64,000 bases of DNA from Emergomyces orientalis (Eukaryota > Ascomycota > Eurotiomycetes > Onygenales > Ajellomycetaceae). Of this stretch, positions 20,733 to 30,785 are shown piece after piece. The notes beneath the pieces were generated by a model. It had not been told where the DNA came from, did not search any database, and saw nothing but the letters and a program-made list of their open reading frames with translations. The position numbers were made by a program, and so were the translations under genes. Numbering within the stretch: the first letter of the stretch is position 1; every line of letters begins with the position of its first letter. The stretch covers positions 3,968,001 through 4,032,000 of the forward strand of contig MOWL01000067.1 of NCBI GenBank assembly GCA_002110485.1, given 5' to 3'.

Positions 20733-23041
20733 TTAAGCCTCCACAGCTTCCGGCTCCCTTTTATTAGGAGAGGAACCAGGCTTCTCATCATCCGCCGTAG
20801 TCCCGGGCTCCGGGGCATCTGGCATGGGCTCATCTTCATCCACTCGGGTACTGGCGGTAGCACCACCAGCCTCGTCATCCCCCTCAGTCGCCTCTTCCGT
20901 TTTACGTCCATTGACCAACTTGTGGCCATTTGCCTTCGGCTTAGGCTCTGGCTCTTGTTCCTCCTTCTCCATTGCAGGGGGGATGTCGGAATCCAGTAGG
21001 GTCTTCCACTTATTCAGGATGTTGATGGAACGGCCGCGGAAGTTGAATTCCTCGTCCTTGGGGATCGAGTTCAGCTTGATAATGGCCTTGAGGACTTTGT
21101 TGATCTTGGTTGTGCGGATGATGCTGACTTCCAGGTCGGAATACGATTCCAGTTTCTGGATGTAATTGGACATTGACGACATTTCCTCTTCTTTGGGTGT
21201 CTGGTCACGTGTGAGGAACCCTTTTTGGAGTTTGTGCCGGAGATACAGAACTGGTGGGAGCCAAGTCAGCACAGCACATTGTGGCTAAAGCGGGTTGGGA
21301 ATGGAGGAGAAAGGAGAAATAGAGCTGTAGATATTAATCAGGGCAATTGATGATCGTAGATAAAAATTTTTACCTTCTTTCTCCTTCTTCAGCTTGGCTT
21401 CCTGCGGATCAAGCGGCTTCTCCGTTTCTGCTTCCTTCGGAGTTTCAGTAGCTTCTTCATCACTTGTTGCCTTCGTTTCCTTTTTGCCCTTTTTGGCACT
21501 GGCAGCCTTCGATTTAGCTGGTTTGGCGGCAGTTTTCTTTCCTGATTCACCGGTCGCGGGAGTCTTAGGTGTAGTCAACTTGAGTTTAGTGGCAGTTTTT
21601 GGGGTCTTTGTGGGCTGTGTTGTGTGCGACCAAAAACGAAACGAAACCCCATTAGCCAACGGTTCTCTCGCCAAAGCACCACCCAAAAATGGCGCCCGAA
21701 GGTGTGCGATCGAGAATCGCAACTCCAGAAAAATTCGGGGAATCCGCTTACCTGGTCGCTCTCAGCATCACTCTCAACGTCCTTTTTTCGCTTCTTCGTG
21801 CTTTTTCGCTTCTCAGCCCCTACATCGGCTGCCTCATCTTCTTCTTGCTCATCAGCCACATCCATGCTCTTCCGCTTTTTCTTCTCTTGCTTTGCTGCCT
21901 TTGCCGCCGCGCGAGCCTCGCGTTCTTCCTGGTCTTGTTCCAACGCCCGTTGATGGTCGGCAAGCATATCTTTAAAGTATTGAAGGTCGTGGTTCTCGGA
22001 GGCTACGCGGTAGGCTTCAACCAGGCTCTTCGCCTTTCCCTTCTCGTTCACATCTTTGCAGGATTCTGGATCGAGAGGTGTGAGGTCTGTGTTTGGAATC
22101 CAAGCACTGGAATAGACCAATTTTTGTCAGCTCGTACTCCCAATTTTTTCTCATCCGGTAAACACACCTCGTAGAAAAAGCGGTTCCCAGCAAATTAATT
22201 TCAGCTGAGGGCGTCAGGGGGGGATTTTTTGCGTAAATTTTTTTTTTAAAAAAATCTCACTTACAATTCATTAGTGTACAAGAACATAATGGGAAACGTG
22301 CGTTCGTGGACCCGTTTGCCTCCATCACTGTAAGCTTCTCTGTAGGTGCCATCCTTCTGTCTCGTAGTAACCGGACGCGTCGACAAAAGGGAGGGTGGAA
22401 GCATTTCTTCATCGCAGATTATCGACGGCCAAGGGGCATAGCTCTTCAGACGCGCAGTATAGTATTCTCCCGGTTTTGCATCCAGGTGTGTGATTCGAGC
22501 TGAAGATTTCTTCTTATTCAGCTTCCTCCCCTTGCTGTCCGCCCCCCCAGTCGACTTGCGTTTTCCGTTACTCGATTTTTTGGACGCAGCGGGTGTTCCG
22601 TTCACGCCATCTCCTACGGGAGCAGAGCCTTCCACCGTCTCTCCCGCCGTAGCAACACTCTCGTCTTTCCCTTGTTCTGTTTGTGTTTCAGCGGTTGGCT
22701 CCGGCTTGGCAGAGTCTGCGGTGGCATCCGTCACAGGGGGTTCAGGTTTTTCAGAAACGGGTGCGTCTGTTGATTGCATGTCGACGGGGACAGGTCAGCC
22801 AAAGAGGAAAAGGAAAAGGTAAAGCCTCCCAAAAATATAGTAGGGGGAGCGAGAATGCATGTAGGCGCGGGAGGGCGTAGCAGGAGAACTCACCGGCCGA
22901 CGCGTCTTCAGGTTTGCCATCGGCCTGTTCGTCTTTCTCTGGACGCGGAGACCCAGGAGGCTTTGGAGCTGCGTCTGCTGATGGTGTGTTTTCGGGGACC
23001 GAGTCGCCTCGGGATGCAGCGGGGTTTGCATCCTCAGCCAT
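20733..23041 (-). CDS. PWWP-domain chromatin protein
   Basis: Nuclear protein likely to bind methylated histone tails or DNA. Exons: 23041-22894, 22766-22265, 22106-21752, 21614-21374, 21250-20733, giving 587 residues; donors GTGAGT, GTAAGT, GTAAGC, GTAAAA, all acceptors AG, with codon phase kept at every junction. The N-terminus is a disordered Pro/Glu/Ala-rich segment. The PWWP domain covers about residues 140-235 (KPGEYYTARLKSYAPWPSII, then RTFPIMFLYTNEFAWIPN across an intron). Lys-rich blocks of KKRK and KPAKSKAASAKKGK type follow. The C-terminal region (about 420-520) contains SYSDLEVSIIRTTKINKVLK and FNFRGRSINILNKWKTLLD, which resembles the LEDGF/TFIIS-N-like helical bundle seen next to PWWP domains. 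The acidic tail ends EPEAVEA. Similar to S. pombe Pdp3-type and Aspergillus PWWP proteins; exact orthology is not certain. Confidence 0.87.
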
Positions 23042-23194
23042 GGTGATGGGCAAAGCTCAGACAGAAAAAAGAAAGCAGATAGTCCAAAGGAATAGGAGCA
23101 ACTGGCGATGGGTCCGGGAAGAAAGGCGATGATGGACAGGCGAGGTGTAGTCGACGGGGTTGGATTGGGGGTTGATGAGTGGTGTGGTGTGATG

Positions 23195-23223
23195 TTGTGT
23201 GGGTGTGGGTGTGGGTGTGGTGT
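23195..23223. repeat. GTGTGG minisatellite
   Basis: Four near-perfect copies of a GTGTGG unit about 150-180 bases upstream of the PWWP start codon (gene on the minus strand). Confidence 0.85.
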
Positions 23224-23357
23224 TGAGAGGGAGAGAGTTGAGTGTTTTGGATAATATTATTCCTTGGGTGCGCGAGGATCGTGGCGTGAGACAAAAAACG
23301 CGTGTGTGGAAAGGGCGCTGCGGCGAGACTCGGGGGGCAGAAAAAGGCCAAAGAATC

Positions 23358-23393
23358 CAGCACCAGCACCAGCACCAGCACCAGCACCACCAC
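23358..23393. repeat. (CAGCAC)n repeat
   Basis: Five to six copies of CAGCAC ending in CACCAC, in the upstream region of the PWWP gene. Confidence 0.9.
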
Positions 23394-24476
23394 AACAAAA
23401 AGGGGACCAGAGAGAGACAGTAGTCTGATTCCTGGTGTCTTTGTCCAGACAGTCTATTTGAGGATATTGAAAGGGGGTAGCTCTCGAAAATAAGAGGAGT
23501 TCGCCCTTTTTCTGCACAGCTCGAAGTGTGTTCTGCCTGTAATTCACACCACAAATGGCGGATGAATATATGGGGCTTCACTCTGTCTCCCTCAGCACGC
23601 TCCCAAGCTCTTTCAAAATAGTTTATTTTTTTTTTCTTAAAGAAAAATATAAAAAAAACTCAAGTAGACGAAGAAAGGGTCGAATTTGATGCAACCGCTT
23701 GAATTAAAAATAAATAAAAAACCAACAGTACGAGAGAAGCAACTGAGAGAAACAAAGCCACGAAATTCAGTGGGCAAGCCAGGGAGAGATATGTTAATAT
23801 CTCGGTCTATTCTTTTGCCCTTTTGCTTGACTCAGGAGTTGCATATAGAAGCACCACAGTATGTTGTAGTACCTGTAGAAAAGATCCTGAAAAAAGTAGA
23901 AAAAGTGTTGATCTTCTTTGATCAAAGCTGCGTTCCAGGGCAAGCTGCCAGCCAGGAGACGACGACGAAGAGTTGCTGAGGAATTGGGAGGGACAGACGA
24001 AGGCGACGAGGATGGAGAAAAGAAGCAGCTCGCTTACCTCCAAACTGGGAACTATGAATGCATTCTCTGTTCTCTTTATTGCTTCTCATATAAATATATA
24101 TATATATACATACATACACTTTTATTTTATTTATCTACCTATTCAGTTATTTATTGATATATTTATATAAGTAATGCTCTGGTTACATTTCTGTCTGGCT
24201 TTCCGTCATGTGGTGGTCAGACCATATCCATGGATATTTATTCCTACAAGCCTAAGCATGCACACACATCTATATACGGCGCAAGGAATTCAAGATATAC
24301 CTAGACAAGTATCAAGGAAAGAATCATTTTTTACAACCTTCAATTAAAACCGACCAGAGTTTCTTTGCTCGCCTCGAAAAGTAGGTCCATCTGAGAGGGG
24401 TCGTGGCATTTTCCAGCAGTTGTCGTGTGAATACGGGCACAGGAGGAAGCCAAGGGCGCAAAAGATTTGCAGTTTT

Positions 24477-24503
24477 TATTTATTATTATTATTATTATTA
24501 TTT
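24477..24503. repeat. (ATT)n microsatellite
   Basis: Eight to nine copies of a TTA/ATT trinucleotide in non-coding DNA. Confidence 0.9.
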
Positions 24504-25590
24504 AAAGGGAAACAGAACAGACTAAGACAAAACAAAAAAAACCCTCGCGAAACTAACTTCTTCAACATCTCCTCTCCCCCAGAAGAAAAGAGGGTATCTA
24601 AGCAGATCACCTACACCTCTTTTTAGTCACATACCATAGCATACCATCAACGCGTTGAAAACCGTTGGCAGCCAAAAAGGGTGAAAAGAATCACCATAGT
24701 TGGTATATATCTCTCACATTCCTAAGCCTACCGAGTTAATACCGCCTCTTCAACAAATTGTCCATCCACAGCCTCACTCAGCCCGGTTATCCACCGTTTC
24801 TCCACGAGTGTTGCTAGGGATTTCGTCCCGCTGAGACCCCTGCTCGTATGGTGTGGGGTAGTCAGGCAGTCAATCAGTTCACATCCGGATACGAATTGTC
24901 GTGTCTCTCATTTTTGTCTCGTCTCTGCTGTTCTCTGTTCACTTGCTCTAGCACGTACTAGGCAGTAACACCGGGGCGACTTTGTACCCATGGCTTCGGG
25001 CTGGCGCCTCCATAACAATTCACGAAATGTTGAATATTATTTCTCACATTCGTGCTCAACAGAAAGAATAAGCTGTTTTCCCGTTTGCCTTTTTGCGCAT
25101 AAACACAGAGGTTCAAAGTGTGCACATGCGCCCTGGGCAAGAAAGATATGACCAAAAATTTTTAAAACCAAAGTGCGATAGAACGCAAACAGGGTCTCTG
25201 GGGCCGTCACTCTTTCAAATTGAGGAATAAATACGTAAACTGGAAGAAGGGCAATAAGCGGGCGGTATCATATCATAGGGCTAAAGAAATACTGTACATA
25301 CATCAGCCAAACACCAAACAAACTCAAAAAACAGGGTTTGCCCAGATTTTCAGAGACGACATTTAGCCTAGGAGAAGGGAGAGTGCATCTGATAATATAT
25401 TTTTTTACCAGGACCAACCGAGTCCCCGGTACACAATTGCCGGCGGCTTAACAAATAAACACAATAACTGGAGTGAAAACCTGCTGTAGTTGAATCGTAT
25501 ATCTGGTCGAATGAGTATATAGTAGGTAACCAACGATAACCGGAAAAAAAAAAACGTGTAATCAAAAAGGACCGGGCGTAATTTAGTAAC

Positions 25591-27117
25591 TCATAGCATC
25601 ATGGCTTGGTCTTCATCAGAATCGTCATGAATAAAAGAAGGGCGTATAGATATAGACCTCTGCCTTGGTTTATGAATCCTCATTATCCAAAATAGGTAAT
25701 CCTCCAGCGGGAGGAGGTTTAAAAGAACGGAATTCCCCCACCATGCTAACACGCAGATAACCGCGCCGGCAATCGCATCGAAAATGAAATGATTGGCGGT
25801 TGCGATTATAGTAACGAGAATGGCAAATGGGTAGGAAATCCGAGAGAAATACATGCGATATGTGGCCATGATGGGCAATGGACTTTGGAGGCGAAGCCAG
25901 GGTGAGTAAAGTTAAGAAGGTGTGGGAGTAAGGTTCCGGGTCGATGGTGCTGGGAAGAAAGAGGGATTGTCATTACGGTGACGCCGATCATCAACGAATA
26001 TCCAAAATGCAGAGATGGCATGGCGGCTAAAGTGGGTAGGAGATTATCAGCAAAAAACCACGTAGTTATGACGTCCATGGATTTTGACAACTGACCATAT
26101 TGATTGCAAAATTTGTTCTGCGTCCAAACACTGCTTGCACCATCAACCCCGTGAACAGTGTCAACAAATCCATAGCTCCTTGAAATATTACCAACCGACC
26201 CACCCACGGAGGCATCACTGAGAAGCCGAGGCGGCATACACGGCCACAGCGTGAACACCACAAATGCAAGCAGGTTATAAAATGCTAGGGACCGCCTGCG
26301 CGCTTGATACAAAGCATGACGACCTGTGGGAACACAGTTCGGATAACCGCTTTGCCCCATGAAATAACAGCCTTTCTGCCGATATTTCGTTGTAGTATAA
26401 TAATAAAACCAGACAAGGAAGGCGATTGTTCCAGGTATGTGAATAAAAGAGTAGAGTCGATTCATCCAAGCCATCAGGGTCGGGTGATGCAGGAAATAAA
26501 GTTGTATCTGGACCTCCCAGAAGATGTGGACACTCTCCTCCAACGTTATCAGCTGTAATGCATGTTTTCGCGCAATGTCTACCGTTGCATCTAAGGGTGA
26601 CCGCAGTGAAGGTTCGCGCAAGCTGATATGTCTAAATGCCGTCAGTCTGTAAAGACACACAGAGTTAAACCTGAAGTTCCCTAACCTACCCAATAAACCA
26701 GTGTCCAATACCAGCACTCCACTAAGAAGGGGAATCTCCGAAGTAATCTGCTGAAACATCGATTCCGGAATTTAGCAGTATCTGGCGTCATAACCTCCCT
26801 CCTCCACGACCACAAACCAATCTGTCTAGCTCTCCATGGTCGTTCTTGATCCAGAAGCAAGGATGGGGATGGGGAGCCGTAGGAAGGACTTGACAACGAT
26901 CCGTCGTCTGTACCTGTAGAGGTGGATAGTCTATCACTATTGCTGTCTACCGTTATATCTTAAAAATCGGCACTCGCCACCGAGCTAGGCCGTGTTGTTG
27001 CCCCCTAGAATATGGACGGGATATATCTGATGATTGGTTGATCCATGTTCCCCCAAGAAGAAGAGTAACAACCACGAAGGGTTCCAAAAAGGCCCCGATC
27101 CCCATACCCCAGAACAT
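25591..27117 (-). pseudogene. PAP2-superfamily (Aur1/IPC-synthase-like) membrane protein gene with disrupted frame
   Basis: Family: polytopic PAP2_3-type membrane proteins related to inositolphosphorylceramide synthase Aur1. Recognisable blocks, in order on the minus strand: (A) from ATG 27117 or 27105, GIGAFLEPFVVVTLLLGG; (B) about 26940-26690, with TPDTAKFRNRC and FPFLVECWYWTLVYW; (T) about 26660-25845, with VDIARKHALQLITLEE, YSFIHIPGTIAFLVWFYYYT, FTLWPCMPPRLL, SYGFVDTVHG and AMPSLHFGYSLMIG; (U) about 25840-25591, with SYPFAILV and IATANHFIFDAIAGAV. The catalytic His of LHFGYS and the HF(I)FDA block are present. The T block has a clean 69-base in-frame intron (26095-26027). A, B, T and U lie in different frames. 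The U-T change has no possible splice and needs a one-base deletion near 25838-25845. The A-B and B-T changes also cannot be reconciled with canonical splice phases. Either a pseudogene or several sequencing errors. Confidence 0.75.
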
Positions 27118-28664
27118 AGAGAAGATCAAGGAGCCAAAATAATAAACAGAAATGCCCACGATTTGTTGATAACGAAGATATCTCCAACAAGGATAAATGG
27201 GGAGATCCCGAGACCACAACATGAGGCCGCCCAGTGAATTGGGCAGCAATTTGGGGTTTGGTCCACAGGCCATAAATAAAAGGGAACTCTAGAATTTTCT
27301 CCCGATGGACGCGTCAAAATACGCCAATTGAATGCAAAGTAGAAGTCCGTATTCCAGAGGTAATCGATTTTAATGGTGCGCTGGGCTTCAGGCTACTAAC
27401 CTGAGATATGATAATAAAAAATCAAATAAAGGTGGATGCTAACAATTCCTCATAGTGACATGTATAAGAAAGAAAATATTCATGTTATTTGGCGACTGAA
27501 AGATGGCAATCAAAAATATCATGTTGACTTTGGCCGTAGCTACTGTAAGAAGCTGCAGCGAAGAAAAAAAGATAACAGCAGCAGCAGCAGCAGGAGTAAT
27601 GGAATCAAAAGGAAGCCACGAATTCCAACTTCTCTTGACTGCACAATAAAGGTAGATGGCAACTATCAAAGTCACAAAGCTACCTAGGTATATATACCTT
27701 GGATAGCTAAGGTGGATAACACGCCTGTCATCATGTTTTTAGAGCCACCAGTTCGCGCTCTAGAAGAGCAGCAGGCAGTTTTAAAAACCGAGGTATGGGG
27801 GGTTATCGGCCGATTTAAGAACATCTCGTTGCTAAAGGGCAGAGAGTAAAGCCCCATATTAACTCTTATCAAAAGCAAAGGTGTCCCCGAGGGCCTTCAA
27901 GCGATACAGTACGGCATTTGGTGGAGTTGTTGAAGCCATTGTCCTTCTTTTTTGCGGGCTGAGATCATGCAAGAGCAAGCAATTTCCAGGGTGGACTCGA
28001 CATGGATGACTAATTTGAAAATGAAAATATCTGGGCAGTATCACAGCCATTTACCCCTTTTTTTATCAACTGCCTCGGATAACATATGTAAACCACCTGT
28101 TGAGTGCTGCAGCAACATCTCATAATATATACATATATATATTTATAGGACAAAATGAAGCACAGTCCCTTGCCCAATTTATCTATATCATCTAGGAACT
28201 TTAAGACGTTAACGGCTTCATTGGCCGCCGACGACCTATTGGGTAGCTTCAGGTCCGAGTTTCCAGAATGCATCACCTACTTCCTCAAGCAGTTTAACTT
28301 GATATCTACTATGGAGTACTTTAAAACTTCAAAGGGAAGAGGAGAGAAACAAATAAGCTCTGCTCATATTGATTAAGAGGTTGATAATTGCCTGTATATA
28401 CCACACGCCTCTCAGAAGAAATTGAAGGAAACAAATAGCTCTGACTATATAATACTAAAATATACATAAAATACACGAATCAATGTACAGTACAATGCTG
28501 GCAGGAACCTATTGCTAATACATATATTTTGGCGTGTATCCCAGTTTGAATAGGTAACCCGGTCTCTTTCGCACGGAATGTATATGTGCAGTGACTTCTA
28601 TTATGGTGTAATGGACCGCCGCTCAACATGCCATGTAAACCAGGCTTTTATTTTTTTAAATTTT
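27118..28664. other. Intergenic between the PAP2 gene and the GMC oxidoreductase
   Basis: About 1.5 kb, AT-rich, with a CAG repeat near 27576-27592 and GCTACCTAGGTATATA near 27679. No supportable gene. Confidence 0.55.
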
Positions 28665-30785
28665 TTAGGAGGCCTTCGCAGCCTCAAGGATGACATCCGC
28701 AGCCTTCTCACTGATCATATAGATGGGCACAGCAATATAAAAGCCGGGGATTTTCGGGAAGACTGACGCATCAACAACACGGAGGCCCTCAACGCCGCGA
28801 ACGCGGAAATTGGAATCCAATACAGCCATTGGGTCATCGCCAGCACCAATAGGACACGTGCAGGAAGCATGGTGACCCCATGCTTCGTTCTTGATGAACT
28901 CTTTGAGGCTCTCGGTGTCATTGGCTCTCTCAAGACCAGGCCAAACCTCCTTGAAGCTGCCTTGGATGGGGATGACGCTCTTGAAGATCTCACGCGATAA
29001 TTCCACCCCCTCAACAAGGGCCTGCAAGTCTTTCTCATCAGCGCCGTCTGTTGTGACACCAGCGTCGAATGAGTTGAAATTGATCTCGGGCATGTCACGC
29101 GGGTCCTTGGAGCGCAGCTTAACGGTTCCGGCATTGTTGCGGGAGTGTGCTTTCAGCGGGATCCAAGTCCAGTGGCGAGCGTCGGCAAGCCCTTTAACGG
29201 AGTAGCCGGGGTAGTACCCAGGGAAATAAGCTGGGGCACCAGAGATCAGGAGATCGGGATCACCACTGGCGACAGAAGAACGTTTGACAACGCCGACGGC
29301 GAGGCCGTTGGTGGTGTAGGTTCCCTTTCCAAGAGCTAAGTCGCCGTTCAGGTACTGTTCAAGGCATGGATCTGGGTCTGTGGTTAAGAAAGTACATTTG
29401 GAGGTGATAGGGAAATCGGTTTCGGTCTCCGCAACAAGACCCGCCTCATAGCGATCCTGGAGGTTCTGGCCAACTCCGGGAAGATCGACGAGGACTGGGA
29501 TGTCGAACTTCTCCAGCTCATCCTTGGGTCCAATGCCGCTGAGTTTGAGCAGTTGAGGGGTATTAAATGCTCCAGCGGAGATAATCACTTCTCTAGTAGC
29601 GGTGACGCTGCCTGGGGTTCCTTCCCGTGCACCAGTAGCACGAGGATCAGCTGCGTACAGACTTTGGCCCTTGAGGAAATCTACACCAACAGCCTTCGGG
29701 GTAGGGCGGCCAGAGGTATCGAATCGAACGTTAGTTACAAGGGTATTGAGGGCAATATCCAGGTGGTATTTTCGCGAACCATCTTCATTGACCGCATTGG
29801 CAGTTTGGAGTATGAATTCGCGAGGGCCATTTCGTTTATATTCAGGAACATTGACCGCGATGGGAACCTGGTATACTGCCTCAGTGGAGTCACGGAGTGG
29901 GGTGTCGACGTTAATATCGGAAAGCAAAACTTCCGTCAAACCAGCTATGGTGGTTATCAGTTTACCGGCACTCTTACCCATGGCAGTGCCAATAGCAACG
30001 ACCAGGGAAACAAGTTTGAGGTCCTGCAATACGATGCCCAAATCTGTTAGGCTAGTTTCGAACCAACCTTCGAAGCCGTGGCCGAGAAGGCCATTAGGCG
30101 CATATCGTGACCGTTCCAGGCGTTGAAAGAGTTTCCGCATCTTATCCGGTGCCCAAGATGCATCACCAGTGATGGTCTGGATATTAAGCCAGTCACTCTT
30201 ATGGGGATAAACACTGATCAATGCATTGTGGGAGGCGCAACCTCCCAGCGTTCCGGCTCTTGGGTACAAAATCCCCAAAGGTTCAGCATCTACAGGCGGG
30301 GCCTCTCCGACATGGAATTGGCCATCGGATTTTCTATAAGTAAATTTGGAATCCTTCTTTTGGCGTTCGAGGTCGGGGTAGTGATTAATCCAGTAATCCC
30401 AGCGCATTGGTTCATATTCGGTCGATTGCAGATGTAAGGCTGGGGTCTGATACACGATGGAATCGCCCTGGTCATCGCCGGCTTCAATCAGAAGCACTTT
30501 GTGCCCTGCAAGAGCAAGTCTAGATGCAAGAGGGCCACCCCCAGGGCCGGATCCGACAATGATATATTCGTATTCGTCTGTGGTATTGGACGATTGACGT
30601 TTTTCATAAACACCATTGATATGGTTGTGATGTTTGTGATGCTTTCCATGAACACTGTAAGAAGGGTCAGTAACATGCCACACTTTTATTACAGCTTCTT
30701 CTGAATAAACGCCTGACACTTACGTCGCAGCCAGCACGTCAGAGGCGACGAGGGCGAGCAAGCCCAGACCCCGTCGAAAGAACAT
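28665..30785 (-). CDS. Secreted GMC (glucose-methanol-choline) FAD oxidoreductase
   Basis: Flavoprotein that oxidises an alcohol or sugar; many secreted fungal members give H2O2. Exons: 30785-30724 and 30654-28665, giving 683 residues. Exon 1 encodes the signal peptide MFFRRGLGLLALVASDVLAA; the GTAAGT donor joins at TTACAG within Thr21. The mature N-terminus starts with a His-rich stretch (HGKHHKHHNH), then EKR|Q at about 38-41, a kexin-like dibasic site. The FAD-binding motif GSGPGGG is at about 55-61, followed by the ADP-binding end of the Rossmann fold (LLIEAGDD). The second family signature region reads TLGGCASHN. The catalytic His pair HH is at 615-616 (WGHHASCTCPIG). The C-terminus PGFYIAVPIYMISEKAADVI is typical of choline-dehydrogenase-like fungal GMCs. 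Substrate cannot be read from the sequence. Confidence 0.92.

Larger units (their letters stand above)
23042..25590. other. Intergenic, upstream of the PWWP gene and downstream of the PAP2 gene
   Basis: About 2.5 kb with no convincing gene. It contains a GTGTGG repeat (23195-23223), a CAGCAC repeat (23358-23393), a TA tract near 24090-24110 and an ATT repeat (24477-24503). The 174- and 119-residue minus frames at 23034-23581 translate repeat DNA and are not called. Confidence 0.55.

Noticed and set aside
23034..23581. Minus-strand frames of 174 and 119 residues upstream of the PWWP gene
   Set aside because: They translate GTGTGG and CAGCAC repeats into Thr/His and Trp/Cys strings; no protein-like signal.
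25591..27117. Programmed ribosomal frameshifting in the PAP2 gene
   Set aside because: Several separate shifts at unrelated sequences, without slippery heptamers; mutation or sequence error is simpler.
29553..30126. 165- and 174-residue + strand frames
   Set aside because: Antisense shadows of the GMC oxidoreductase, which is well supported on the minus strand.
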